From Spisula solida (Eukaryota > Mollusca > Bivalvia > Venerida > Mactridae): 64,000 bases of DNA. Location: contig OX365948.1 of NCBI GenBank assembly GCA_947247005.1, positions 53,861,401 through 53,925,400 on the forward strand, written 5' to 3'. The position numbers and the translations under genes were made by a program. The notes below the pieces were generated by a model, which had not been told where the DNA came from, ran no database searches, and saw only the letters and a program-made list of their open reading frames with translations. Below are positions 1-11,814 of this stretch, one piece after another; positions within the stretch are counted from its first letter, which is position 1, and each line of letters opens with the position of its first letter.

Positions 1-239
1 AAAATCACCACGATTTGCAATCCATGTCATTTGATGAGCAAAATATGAAGCATTTACAGCCTTATGTCTTACAAACGACACCTTTTGCAACGACAAGAGG
101 TACATTTTATTGTTTAGTTACGCGGAGATGTGGACAAGGGTAGAGGGGAGACAACATATAACAATATTCACATTTAACAACATACACAAGTGTTTAAATT
201 ACTTTTAATGCATCATTAAGCGTGTGGTATATAGAGGAT

Positions 240-374
240 ATTACATGAGTGTCTTTCCATATTGAATTTATTAAACGAGTTGAATAAAATAATAAAATGC
301 GAGGCTCTCCCGAGCATTTTATCGATTTTTTCATCGAGTTTAATAAATTCAATGTGGAAAGTCACAAATGTAAT
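240..374. repeat. Imperfect fold-back (MITE-like) element
   Basis: Both ends are inverted copies: ATTACATGAGTGTCTTTCCA at the left, and on the other strand ATTACATTTGTGACTTTCCA at the right. The pairing runs inward through TTGAATTTATTAAAC and ATAAAATGC to a short centre around 302-314. The open frame across it is simply the hairpin read through, so no protein is proposed. A non-autonomous DNA transposon is inferred; the superfamily is not clear. Confidence 0.6.
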
Positions 375-581
375 GTTCATTTTATCACATGTTAGCATTT
401 TCCGACCGAAACATAAAATAGCTACTTATTTTTCACTATAATAAACGCGCAATTTTGACGACGTCGCCTATCCTTTGAATGGCGTCGCGTGATAGCTTTA
501 CTACACTAGTGTATTATCAAAAATAAATAATGGCTTTATTACGCTACCGCGACGTCAAACATGTGATAATGTATTATGTTA

Positions 582-686
582 TAGTTAGAACATATTAAGT
601 AAATTTTAATGATTAAAAAGGACGGAGCGAGCGAAGCGAAGCGAGGCCTTTTTAATCATTAAAATTTACTTAATATGTTCTAACTA
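582..686. repeat. Perfect 40-bp inverted repeat with GCGAA-rich loop
   Basis: Left arm 582-621 (starts TAGTTAGAACATATTAAG) is exactly complementary to the right arm 647-686 over 40 bp. The 25-nt loop (622-646) is built of GCGAG/GCGAA pentamers. The arms are AT-rich and the loop GC-rich. This is a MITE-like or cruciform-forming element. The flank 687-845 holds another weak inverted pair (AGAATATAAC... and ...GTTATATTCT). Confidence 0.8.
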
Positions 687-689
687 ACT

Positions 690-845
690 TAGAATATAAC
701 ATTCTGCATTCTGATTGGCCGATAGAAATTAGCGCCAACGCAAGACGTCAAGTCTGTTAAGAGAAAATTTTAATGATTAAATTTTCATTTAACCGCGAAA
801 ATGCGGCGTTTTCATTGGCTCATAATGTAGGTTATATTCTAAATT
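690..845. repeat. Probable short inverted-repeat element next to the 40-bp stem
   Basis: The left end TTAGAATATAACATTCTGCA and the right end, read on the other strand, TAGAATATAACCTACATTAT share about 11 terminal bases. The interior has CTGATTGGCCG and, inverted, ATTGGCTCATAATG. Termini are short and degenerate, so the boundaries are approximate. Confidence 0.35.
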
Positions 846-852
846 ATATAAC

Positions 853-1370
853 TTACATATGAGCCGTTCTCCAGGAAAACCGGGCTTATAGACAAAAATA
901 TGAAAATCATGATAATTTAGCATTAGAAGGACAAGACTATTTTGAACAGTTTCCGAAAATTTGAGCAAAATATAACATCAAATTACAAAGTTACAGACTT
1001 TTAAAACTAACCATAGTTCATAAATCCAGTATTTGATGAGTTCTTGAAGTAAACTTTTCAAAATTGTATCACATTTTAGAATTATATTCCTTTTTTTAAT
1101 AAAACGTATTTAAATCGTGAATTTTAGCTTTAGAGAAACGTAGCTACTGTTTTCAACCACTTCCCCCTCGTTTTCTCAATATGGATACGCTTCAGAAATT
1201 GGTCATCATAGCAACGAACGAAGATATTTTAACATGATTCATGAGAAAAAATAAATCTAAGACATAGTTCTATTTTATACAAGAACTTAAACTTAAATCA
1301 AAGAGCATGACCTTTTTGTCATTTAAGAGGGTTCTAAGCCCGGTTTTCCTGGAGAACGGCTCATATGTAA
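853..1370. mobile_element. 518-bp MITE with perfect 36-bp terminal inverted repeats
   Basis: The left terminus 853-888 (TTACATATGAGCCGTTCTCC, then AGGAAAACCGGGCTTA) is repeated exactly in inverse at 1335-1370. The interior is AT-rich with no coding frame, which is what a non-autonomous DNA transposon would look like. A target-site duplication is not obvious: the palindromic CATATG at each end blurs the boundary. The superfamily is not assigned. Confidence 0.8.
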
Positions 1371-1650
1371 ATTCCATATGACATGTGTTTATACGTCATT
1401 CATGTGCATGTGCATATTTAGACTCTTCCCCGCGTTATACTACGGATTGCTGGAACAGACTAATTTCCTGTGGCCTCCCATCACAATATTTTATGCGATT
1501 AAAAGTGTCGTAGAACATCTAGTCATTGAACATTAAATTTGTGTCAAAACCTGTACATCTTTTCTGCAAGCCCTAATGGGTAAGGGAAGTAACTGCTGCG
1601 AGAATATGATTAATTTATATGCGTGCAACCTAATTCCGCTCGAATATCCT

Positions 1651-1792
1651 CACAGGTAACTGTATCATTGATAAAGAGTAAACGAATTGGTAAAAAAATA
1701 TTTTTTTTATAAAATTGATGTTATCTAAGATATTATCGGTATAAATTTTATAAATTTTTTTTTACTCTTTATTAATGATACAGTTACCTGTG
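1651..1792. mobile_element. hAT-like MITE, family H8, copy 1
   Basis: The element begins CACAGGTAACTGTATCATTG and ends with the inverse (CAATGATACAGTTACCTGTG apart from one base). The flanking 8-mers are AATATCCT (1643-1650) and GTTATCCT (1793-1800), matching at 6 of 8. The two better copies at 27.8 and 61.8 kb have perfect 8-bp duplications, which supports the same boundaries here. An 8-bp target duplication suggests the hAT superfamily, but the CACAGG terminus is not diagnostic. Confidence 0.75.
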
Positions 1793-1800
1793 GTTATCCT

Positions 1801-3178
1801 TAGTCACATATTCAACAAGAACTGTGGTTAGGCATAGCATATAGAAGAAGAAGCATCATAGTGCATGTATGTTCGCTGCTTAACAAGGCTTTACAGTGCA
1901 AAGGCACCAAATTTGATGTACATCCTCCAATAACGTTCAAACAGAAATTTGTAGAGAATGAAAACAAAACATCAGAAGGATGTGCCAGCATGACAACGTG
2001 GGTTCTGACACCTCTGAAGTTAAAGAACAAGCCAGCGTGAAGGATGACTCTGGTGGAATGATGGAATAGTTAGAGGTTTGTGTATTCGAATATGTCTACA
2101 GGGAGGCCCTAATTGATTTGTTTAAAACATGCTGTCCAGTGTTAGACACGCAACTTGTACACTAAATCACTTTCATTTGTTACATTTTAATCATACATTG
2201 AATTCACGAAAACAAAAACAAAACCAGTGATCTAAAGGCAGGCGATGACAGGTCGTATCATTAATTAGCAACACGTCATATCAAAGGAGAAATTGTGAAT
2301 TTTCTGCGACCTACGCCTGGCGGTGGGATAGTCCCGCGTGGATACCAGTCGTTAACATGCCTCCATTAGCCGTAATTACTTAGTGATACTTAACTTGAAC
2401 ACACATACATGTACTTATACAGACTCAGACCTTTGAAACATGTATTAAATTGATTAACCACGCTTGACTAACTAATACGATAGTCCCCGATCATTAGAAT
2501 GTAATTACCACAGCGACTGTATTAGTATAAAACCACTTGTCCGCACCTCTAGATGACGTTCAACGCTTCTACATAATAACTTGACACGTCACATGTATGC
2601 CAGGTCCCAGGGGACACACCGTATCACATAGCATTTACGACCTCAGGGTTTCTGGACAATAAACATACACCAAGTCACTGTTTGGTTTGGTGAAGTTGGC
2701 TATTTAAGGAACACTAAGCACAGCGCAAGTGATATGACGCCTGGCAGGACATGCTTCTGGTGACACGTGTTATTTACATCAAGAAAAAAACATATCAGTA
2801 CCACCAACTTACTGGAATCAAGTGGTGCATGGACGCCGCTTGTTCCGACCCATTTAGTCCCCTAATACAATACATTCAAGGACCAGACGGTGATTGCCAA
2901 TCAGATCCCTCTCAGACGACCCGGACCACATGGGAACGAAACTACGGCCATTTATTTTACATAGAAGTTCTTCGACTACATTACTCCCGATCACGTGGCG
3001 TTTGATAACACGTATTTCCGATTTTTTCCGGACGACACAAACTATATGTCATCAAATTGCATCATATCAAGGGCCACAACTCTTCTAATACTAGTAGGAT
3101 ATTTCTTAAAGTGTTTATCGGACTAATGTGTTTATGAATTACTTAGTAGTAAACCTAACGATGCTCCCAAATGTGTCT
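1801..3178. other. No recognisable feature
   Basis: AT-rich sequence with short open frames on both strands that lack codon-like composition, splice context or repeats. I see no RNA gene or inverted repeat here. Confidence 0.4.
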
Positions 3179-3254
3179 CGAGGGCTCAGTGCAAAACTAT
3201 TGTACATGCCTCTATAAATTGATGTAGTTACCATAGTTTTGCACCGAGCCCTCG
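3179..3254. repeat. 76-bp hairpin element with possible 4-bp target duplication
   Basis: Arms 3179-3200 (CGAGGGCTCAGTGCAAAACT then AT) and 3233-3254 pair with one mismatch over 22 bp, around a 32-nt loop. GTCT lies directly outside both arms (3175-3178 and 3255-3258), which may be a target-site duplication. It is probably a very short MITE. Confidence 0.6.
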
Positions 3255-4538
3255 GTCTGCTTGTTCAAATCACAGAATATGCTGTTGGATATGAGAAAGG
3301 CAAACGTAAGTCTGTTTTATGACTTAATTATGTGATATACTTAGGGTACTACTTTTTTATGATAGAAGTAGGTCATTATCCTCTTTAAAACCAAAGTTAA
3401 AAAGACGCATCACGAACGCTTCATTAAATTTCAATACAGTTTCGTCAGCTTATTTCTGAAATTAAGACTTTGTGAAGTATTGGATGTCACAGGAGCATGT
3501 AATGGAACGATACTTGTTGTCTATAGTGTCATTGGTAGGCATATAATTGTTTGAAATTGCCGAGTCACGGAATGTTTTTGTATCGATGACGGACAGATCC
3601 GAATAGTTACGATTGACTAGTCCCCCCCGCAATTAATTATGCTGTTCATGGAGTCACGTAATGTTTGCGCAATCATGTATTTACCCGCGGTATCCATCTT
3701 TGTTACACTGGTCCGTATTCAGTGGCAATTATAATGATTATTATATTACATATACAATACATGGTTAATGTCTTAAAACGAAGCAAACATTGAACACGTA
3801 TGTGCACTTTTCTCTGATTTTTTCTAAAAACATATTACGAATGTAACACTCCGCCAGGGACGACAGCACTCCACACAAACAGCAGACCACAAAAAGACAA
3901 GAAAATAACACATGGAAAAGAAGAAAGCATAGACCACACGCCACAAGGACAACATGAGACTTAACTGCACACATTTTTACATTATTTTGATTTGAGTCAC
4001 GTGATGTTTGTTATCGGCGTTGCGATTGTTATGTTTTGTTCTAGTTGATTGAGATTGTATAACAACATTACCGAACATGTTTCACGCGCAGCAACAGACT
4101 AGGCGGGAAATCTGTGACGTCACGGACTATTAAATTAATGTCGTCTGCAACCTTGATCCAGATGTGTCTAGCCAACTAGCGTGTCTATTTGCATGTATGC
4201 CTTACCGGGCAAATACAATAATTATTATTGATTCACCTTATACGGGCACAAGGTCCTTCTACCTTCTAATTATCTTTAAATCGAATCTAAACACGTTTTA
4301 ATATTGTTGTGAATCAATGTTAGTTGCCTGACTGTTGTAAACACAGACAAATTTCCAGACTCTTCAAGGCAGTCGTGATGACTATCGCTTCCGGTTTCAT
4401 CCAGATCCGGTTGCTATCGTGACGTTTCTTCTGGTACAGACAACTCCAAAGTCCGTTTGGTGGGGATTGGCTAAAATAGTCTAACGTCATGAATAAAAGT
4501 AAATCCTAAGGTTTAGCAACCCGGACTACCTACAAGAG
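3255..4538. other. No gene seen; one diverged dispersed-repeat copy
   Basis: Around 3838-3970 the minus strand resembles the TGCTG-CTTCCCTG repeat family (better copies at 4540, 9452 and 32178) but is strongly diverged. The remainder shows nothing I can name. Confidence 0.3.
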
Positions 4539-4539
4539 T

Positions 4540-4735
4540 CTGAGGCGGCAGGCTTTCGTTGAGAGATGTCGTGAGTTTGTAGTTGCGTTGGACATTGTAT
4601 GTGCCTTTTTTGTTATAATTTAAGTCGTCTATTTTTTTGTGTTTGACGTTGTGCGTGTGGTTCTAGTATGTGATGTTTTATGTTTTCTGCGCCGCTCGGC
4701 TGTTTAAGTTGAGTGCTGCCTTCCTTGAACGATTA
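4540..4735 (+). repeat. Dispersed repeat family X, copy 1
   Basis: It begins TGAGGCGGCAGGCTTTCGTT and ends GAGTGCTGCCTTCCTTG. Both ends match the copies at 32178-32302 (+) and 9452-9552 (-): GAGGCGGCAGACTTTCAGGA at one side, CTCGGCTGGTTAAGTTGAGT and TGCTGCCTTCC at the other. The middle is expanded here relative to the other two. A SINE or MITE remnant is possible; no A or B box was found. Confidence 0.6.
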
Positions 4736-4844
4736 TCTATTATCTACTCACAACAACATACATTATGAACCGAATTACTGCCGAAACAATCAAGACTTTC
4801 CCCTCTTCCACTTGAGGTTTTGTATTAAAGACTTAGTTCTTCAG

Positions 4845-5835
4845 TCAGTAGAAATTTATTGTTGCCATTCAGCAAACAGTAGAAAATTATTGTTGCCCTT
4901 TAGCAAACAGCAGACATTTATAGTTGGCATTCAGCAGACAGCAAAAATTTATTGTTGTCATTTAGCAAACAGTAGAAATTTTTTGTTGCCATTTAGAAAA
5001 CAGCAGATATTTATTGTTGCCATTTAGAAAACAGCAGATATTTATTGTTGCCATTTAGAAAACAGCAGATATTTATTGTTGCCATTTAGAAAACAGCAGA
5101 TATTTATTGTTGCCATTGAGAAAACGGCAGAAAATTATTGTTGCCCTTTAGCAAACAGCAGACATTTATAGTTGGCATTCAGTAAACAGCAAAAAGTTAT
5201 TGTTGCCATTTAGCAAACAGTAGAAATTTATTGTTGCCATTTAGCAAACAGTAGTAATTTATTGTTGCCCTTTAGCAAACAGCAGAAATTTATTGTTGTC
5301 ATTTAGCAAACAGCAGATATTTATTGTTGCCATTTAGAAAACAGCAGATATTTATTGTTGCCATTTCGAAAACAGCAGATATTTATTATTGCCATTTAGA
5401 AAACAGCAGATATTTATTGTTGCCATTTAGAAAACAGCAGATATTTATTGTTGCCATTTAGAAAACAGCAGGTATTTATTGTTGCCATTTAGAAAACAGC
5501 AGATATTTATTGTTGCCATTTAGAAAACAGCAGATATTTATTGTTGCCATTTAGAAAACAGCAGATATTTATTGTTGCCATTTAGAAAACAGCAGATATT
5601 TATTGTTGCCATTTAGCATGCAGCAGATATTTATTGTTGCCATTTAGCATACAGCAGAAATTTATTATTGCCATTTAGCAAACAGCAGAAATTGATTGTT
5701 GCCATTTCGCAAACAGTAGAACTTTATTCAGAAATTTATTCTTTTGATTTAGCAAACAGCAGAAATTTATTCTTGCCATTCAGCAAACAGCAGAAATTCA
5801 TTCTTTTATTTAGCAAACAGCAGAAATTCAAAGAA
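4845..5835. repeat. 31-bp minisatellite, about 32 copies
   Basis: Consensus unit is TTTAGAAAACAGCAGATATT then TATTGTTGCCA, 31 bp. The outer units read AGCAAACAGCAGAAATTT, and the central block (about 4990-5640) reads AGAAAACAGCAGATATTT with very few differences, suggesting recent local homogenisation. The unit is not a multiple of 3, so the apparent peptides here (for example SKQQKF) cycle through all frames and are not coding. Confidence 0.95.
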
Positions 5836-6337
5836 AGCTTAATATTACACTCGCAGAAACAATCAGCTATTCGGAAGCTAAATAACGAAATGAAAATTGG
5901 CATTTGAGTAAAACTTATTTTAGAATCCATAAATGTAGTAGACCTATGCTTGTGAGGACAACATATTTACTTATAAACGATCCTCATGTGAACATTATGG
6001 CGGAAATGTATAGCGTATATATCCATGCCAGCAATTCTATTAACTAATAGCTTTTAATATCAAGTTTTTGTACAAATATGAAACAACCTCTTAGAAACTT
6101 GCCAAGTTCATAATATACTTAGTACATTTAAAAACGCACACTACACATTTTCTCTAGGTTTATTGACTCGCATAAGAATACTTTAAATAAACACACTACT
6201 ATAAGTTTTTACAATATTTTGCAATAGGTTTGCTGCATCATAGGCACATGGTTTCAAATTATCTGAGTCCAAATTATCTGAGTTTATCCTTTATAGTATA
6301 TAGAGAAAAGGTTGTGTAGCGGCCATGTTTAGCCGCA
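5836..6337. other. No recognisable feature
   Basis: AT-rich non-repetitive sequence with no convincing open frame, repeat or RNA gene. Confidence 0.4.
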
Positions 6338-6426
6338 ACGGATATGACGTTACGAAAGCTGGTACCCAGGTTTTATAAAGTTGTCACAGCAAACACAGGT
6401 ACCAGTTCTTGTAACGTCATATCCGT
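6338..6426. repeat. 89-bp inverted-repeat element
   Basis: Left arm 6338-6366 (ACGGATATGACGTTACGAAA...GGTACC) pairs with 6398-6426 at 26 of 29 positions, across a 31-nt centre. No clear target duplication. MITE-like. Confidence 0.6.
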
Positions 6427-6937
6427 GGATACCACACAGTGTGCGTATTTAAATGTATTGAGTATACAATCAATATATAACCGAAGATAAACTCAACAAT
6501 TAATTTATTAGTAAGAAGGTTCTAGTTAGATAATGATACATGCTATTGACTTTCACATTATCAGTACGACTGAATGGGTCCACAGTGACCAATAATGCCA
6601 TAATTGGGATCGTCTCCAACATCATAATGTTTGCAATAAGGACCGATTACTTACACTTTGCTAGTATACATGTTTATCGACATTTATTCAATTTATGGTC
6701 GTACTTAACCACAGCATCTGTGTGCAGAATGCTTGTTGCATCTCTATCCATATGCATGTTTGAATGTTTTCAACATAAACGCCAGAAAGACTTGGATATT
6801 CTGACGGTTAAAGTGTACATGTACATGTATTTAGTCTCTCATTAGAAGATCATTGTTTGGTGTTTATTTATATAGGTAAATAACTAAACATAAATACCGC
6901 ACAAGAACATGTAACTTTCCCCCTCCCCCATTCGAAA

Positions 6938-7036
6938 AAGATAAAAACAAATCGAACAGGGAAGGCAAAACCCAACAGAACCAGCAGAGCTCGAAAGACA
7001 AACACACGATACCCACCCCGACAGCCCGCCGCCTCC
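6938..7036 (-). repeat. Dispersed repeat family X, diverged copy
   Basis: Read on the minus strand it contains GGAGGCGGCGGGCTGTCGGG, then CTCTGCTGGTTCTGTTG and TTGCCTTCCCTGTTCGAT, in the same order as family X at 32178-32302. Overlapping short open frames in this stretch are by-products of the low-stop repeat. Confidence 0.45.
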
Positions 7037-7075
7037 AAAAGCACAACCACACATCACAAGGACTATACACAACGA

Positions 7076-9451
7076 TGTAACGTCAAAAGTTGCGACCCAT
7101 GCTAAAATTCATTGGTGTGATAATTAAAAATGTGGAGTATTTAATTACTATTCACCCTTTTTTCTTCACAAAAGTATCAAAATACACATAAAAACATTAA
7201 TATGTAAAAACACACCAATTGCGTGTAAAACATGCCGAAAAAGCGTGCGTCATGTATGTAACATTTATTTTAAAGACGCAGTACCTTATATTAAATTATT
7301 CTATTGAGCGGAACTGAAAATTCGGCAAATTTTGCATGCCTTGTCTTAGAACGTGAATACGTTAGTGGTGTAATTTTGACGGTTGTGCATACGTTAATAA
7401 ACGAGATGGATGTGTGTTCGCAAGACAGCAAGCACATACGAAGCAGTCCTATGCTGGACATCGAAATTGCAGATAGGCACACAGAAAATGACAACAGCTC
7501 CACAAAACGACATAGCGACCGAAATTCCTATAGCAACCATCATCTTTTTTTGAACTACATAGTGGACAGCACATACATAAGAGCACATTCACAAAGTTGG
7601 AAAAGGTAGTCAACAACAGGCCAACGAGCGTAGTTTTCGAACAGACGAAGAATGGTATTAATCTTGACGTTTTCCAACATATTCATACGCAATAACAATG
7701 ACGTAATATCTAAAAAAAACGTGGGATCAAAGGAAATACAAAAAATGTAGATATATTATAACATTTTGAAAGATGTACCGTTTTATTTCATGTTATTTCC
7801 CAAAATAGATTTATTACAAAAATGTATTTATCAATACAGTTTTACTGTGATATACAATGTACTACTAATTAGATAACGATAATCTGATATACTGAACATA
7901 CACATGAAGGATGTGAACATCACTGAGAGGTTTCAGCCTTTAAGATGCATCATAATTTGTCATCAAAATGAATTTCTGTCATTTTCTCTGAAAAGTGTTA
8001 AGAAAGAAATGTAGATGTATAGATCTATATCAATGTTGCCAGGCTGCCGTCTGCAGTCCGTTACTGAAACGTACATTAGATACGACATATCATACATGTT
8101 AAATAGACTTAATAATTTTTTATCAACATTGAAAAAAGTTTTCCGAAAACAACATACTTGTACGATCAAAGGCAATTATGATGTCTCATTTTGTAGCCTG
8201 ACAATATCGTCTCAATATTGAGCTGGTATGTACACTATAGAAAGAAGATATATATTAAAGATTGGTCAAATATACTTGTAGAAGACACGCATTACGTTCC
8301 AACCCTAAATCCGTCTGTTGTATGTAACTTAAAGATCAGTTTATTAGACGTGCTAGTATACCTAACAACACGACACAGGACCCTGGGTACCTCAGCTGTC
8401 CAATATTGGAATTTCATGAATATTGTAGCAAAAATGTGACCTTCTAACCAAAATAGCAAATATCTTGTCCTTTCAGGGGATGTAACTCTGGGACACATTT
8501 GGGATATAGACAGTCAAAGAAAGGAACCTGCAAGCTCTTCAATGGACGGACATTAGAGCGGAGGGGTGATGGCCATTTTGTGAAAGGTGATCAAAAAGGC
8601 TTAAAAACCTAAATAAGTGTTACTTGATGTATTGTAAACCTTATACTATCCTCAAAATAAATGTATCTTGTTTGAAGAACATACGTTGAAGCACTGCCAG
8701 ATGAATTACCCAGCATCGTATGTAGGCATACCACAGGTAAAAGGAACGGATGAACTTTGTAAGAGGAGATTTAATCCGAGTAATTACATGAATGCTTCAA
8801 AACCCTCATCACCATACAGCGAGACAGATCATTTGTTATTACACGGATAATATCATAATGGTGCAAATATCTGTATCACCTTTCTACTGGCAATGAACAG
8901 ACTTGATGTCGGAACAATCAAACGGAACCAAAAAACGCACAGAAAATCACTACATAGTACTTGTAGTAGCTTCAGTTGTATACGAGAGATTCCCCAATAA
9001 GCCTGTGATACTTCCTCCTTTAGGCTGATTTCTTCCCTTTTGACTTATATTTTTTAAACAAAATGGTTCAGATTCAGTCGGAAATACTAAAACAATGATG
9101 TTTTTGCAAGGGTGATCGAATGGGGGTCGGGTATTTCAGCCCTTTTAATCTTGGAGCAAGCACAGACTTGTCATCTTAAACAACCTATCGAGACCACAAT
9201 CCAACACTTGTGACGCGCACATTTAAGTGGTTATTATTGTAAAAAAGTTTAATTAATATATCCTTACTGAAGGAACACTGACATCGTTGTTCAAGAGGGA
9301 TTGTTGGTCCAGGCTTTGTGGGGCTTTTTAGAGATACTGACGTAGTTAATAGTGTTCGTGCCGGACTACTTTATCACGCGTACGAATGCCGTAAAGAGGT
9401 CGCATCGATGTTCATGTACATTATATTGAACAATTTAGGGGTGAAAAGATT
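7076..9451. other. No recognisable feature
   Basis: About 2.4 kb of AT-rich sequence. Several open frames of 60-100 codons exist on both strands but overlap one another and lack consistent splice context. No RNA gene, tandem array or inverted repeat was found by eye. Confidence 0.35.
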
Positions 9452-9552
9452 ATATTAAGTCAGATAGGGAAGGCAGCACTCAACTTAACCAGCCGAGCAC
9501 AGAAAACATTAAAAACACGGCATCCCGTCCTGAAAGTCTGCCGCCTTAGTCA
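9452..9552 (-). repeat. Dispersed repeat family X, copy 2
   Basis: The minus strand reads GGCGGCAGACTTTCAGGACG, GGATGCCGTG, then TTTCTGTGCTCGGCTGGTTA, AGTTGAGTGCTGCCTTCCCT and GACTTAATATAAT. It closely matches 32178-32302, with a roughly 20-base deletion after ATGCCGTGTTTT. Confidence 0.75.
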
Positions 9553-9813
9553 GTCAAACTAAAACGGAACGAGAGCCATGTGACGAGAAAACAACAACCG
9601 GATACATACTATTGCTATGGGCGAAAATAAACTAAACGTCTGCAGTGCACCTTTATTCGTTTTAGATTTCATTATTGCTTTTCTACTACTCACCCGTATG
9701 CGAAATGTTGAGGATTTTAATTTACAAGTTGAGAGATGTCGGTTACGTGTTGTTGCACAGCAAGTTCGTATTATCTGGACCACTATATTACCAATACTCC
9801 GAATGCAGCTATT

Positions 9814-9887
9814 CTGATCACCTCGGTCTTTATGCATTGTTATACAATTTACCAGAGAAAAACGGAAATGTCCGAGCTTTCACGATT
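9814..9887 (+). repeat. Dispersed repeat family Y, copy 1
   Basis: Starts CTGATCACCTCGGTCTTTAT and ends AACGGAAATGTCCGAGCTTT then CACGATT. Matches 32881-32953 and, inverted, 14888-14940. Internal CTCGGCC and GGCCGAG are inverted, so it may fold into a hairpin. It lies 260 bp from a family X copy, as also happens near 32.2-32.9 kb. Confidence 0.65.
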
Positions 9888-9899
9888 GCGAATTCATGC

Positions 9900-10844
9900 A
9901 GCACGTCTAATAATGCCTTGTCTACCAACGATTCTTTGGAAGAATTCGATAAATTCAAAGTACGGTAACAGTATTTACTCAAACGAGTCTGTGTCAATAT
10001 ACGCGGACTTCGTTTCGATTCAGCAATCTCGACTTATTGTTTACAAATTATCAGCAGAATACTAGGGAATATGGAGAGTTATCAATCATGGTGAAAATGG
10101 TATCCATCGCTACGAAAGGTTGGCCGCAGAGAAACCAGTTTCCCTTTTTATGCTGAGAATCAAGCAGTGGAAACATTGGTGGTACCTTTTTTCTCATCGT
10201 TAGTATGACGCAGCCATAGACCGAACCCCGAACCTCCCGCACAAGAATCGTACACTCAACTTCTGAGCTTGGATGAAAAATGAAACACGCACACGTTGTT
10301 AGTGGCTACGTTCTAGGGTTATACGAGGCTACGTCATACGTACTTGGCGTTATCATGGTACCAAAAATGGCACAAACTATCTTGCCTCTCGCTTGTAATT
10401 TTTACCGCCGCCTAGTACATTAGCAGTCAGCTTAACACGTCATGTTCGGGTACACGGGGTGGGTACGGGTACTTGTTTGGCGCCGATAGTATAAGATGGA
10501 ATCCAGGACTGATTGTCATATTTCATTTCATATTCTTTTTCAATACCATACACCTCTTTGAACCATGTTCTACCGATTGCCTGTCAGTATTGTCAATGCG
10601 TTTTTAAAATGATGTTGACATGTTGTTGTTCGCCTAAGTCAATTTTATAAGCCTTTTGGGGACGATTCATTGGCAATAACGTTATATTTAAATACATTTT
10701 GAATGTATATATTCCCCTTGATGTGTCTGCAAACAGGTGATACTGTAACGAGAAACATCCGTACACGCAACCATAATAAACACATGCGCACCATACTGCA
10801 AACCCAGATATTTTCGAGAGTGATTAATTTTCGTTATAAGCGCG
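9900..10844. other. No recognisable feature
   Basis: Mixed-composition sequence without a supported gene or repeat. Confidence 0.35.
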
Positions 10845-10995
10845 AATTCGATTAGTTCGCGAAAACAAATCCTCGTGAACTTAAACAACGACAGTTTAAC
10901 ACAGAAAGGAGTTAATTCTGAAGTGTGTACATGTTACTCGCGAACTACGTTGGAAGAACAAAATCGCGAAATTTTGACCTCGCGAAAATATAGGA
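10845..10995. repeat. CGCGAA-type fold-back repeat, degenerate copy
   Basis: Several CGCGAAA or TCGCGAA blocks in both orientations (10850, 10856, 10930, 10962, 10982) are separated by AT-rich spacers, the same texture as the better-bounded elements at 26520, 34758, 35726 and 36660. Confidence 0.35.
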
Positions 10996-11330
10996 CATTT
11001 CAGTATTTAGAGTCTGTAAAAGACATTATCTCAAGCAATGCGGTATTCCGTAATTCCACCTTACATCATATATAAAAGGTGTAAAGATTTTACATGCGGA
11101 GTTTTCTGATGCATTTTGCAAACACGTTATATAATGTATGCGTGTAATTCATCATTTCAGTACTGGTACAAGATTCGCACACCGCTGCATCCTTTTGAAC
11201 TTTCGCCCACGTATAGAAGAGTTTGGTTACCCGTTGTTACAAAAATCAAATCGACTGTATATTATAACCATAAATCAGTTTGTATTAAAAACAATTTATT
11301 TTCTAGAACGGCTGTATAACATTTTGGATT

Positions 11331-11460
11331 TTACACGGAGGCACAGGCACTCGATGCGATTTTATGGTCCGGAAAAAAATATTACTAGTATTTAGAGTAA
11401 TATTTTATTCCGGACCATAAAATCAAATCGAGGGGCTGTGCACAGGGGGGACTGTAAAAC
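11331..11460. repeat. Inverted-repeat (MITE-like) element
   Basis: The inner arms GATTTTATGGTCCGGAA (11358-11374) and TTCCGGACCATAAAATC (11408-11424) are perfectly complementary. Outer parts also pair (GCACAGGCACTCGAT with ATCGAGGGGCTGTGC, and TTTTACA at the edges) with gaps. Non-coding. Confidence 0.65.
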
Positions 11461-11814
11461 TAAGTAGAACGGAATAGGGGTTTACGTGCACAATAATAAA
11501 AGACATTCTATATTATATCTGGCATGTGTACTAGGGAAAGCCTTGTATGTCACTGATATCTTTCTGAACGATTTTTATAATTTCACCTATCGTGTTCTTT
11601 GTACATTTTGTAGTTATGTTTTTGTTGAAATCGCCTGACACAATGTTCATTTGCTATTATTGTCAACAGGGTAAGTCGTTTATACCGATACGTCGTGTTT
11701 CCCAGTCACTGTGTTTTCTTGTCCAAGTACATGCAGTATGCAATATGTCACAATGGGGCACACTATTTCACGTAACGAACAAATTAACACCACTTTCCAC
11801 AGACATCCGTGGCG

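Noticed and set aside
4845..5835. CRISPR-like regular array (also at 18.6, 33.2 and 63 kb)
   Set aside because: Units are contiguous tandem repeats with no unique spacers, no cas genes, and the sequence is animal.
6864..7072. Cluster of three overlapping minus-strand open frames with signal-peptide-like Cys/Leu content
   Set aside because: They lie over a diverged family X repeat and all three frames are open.
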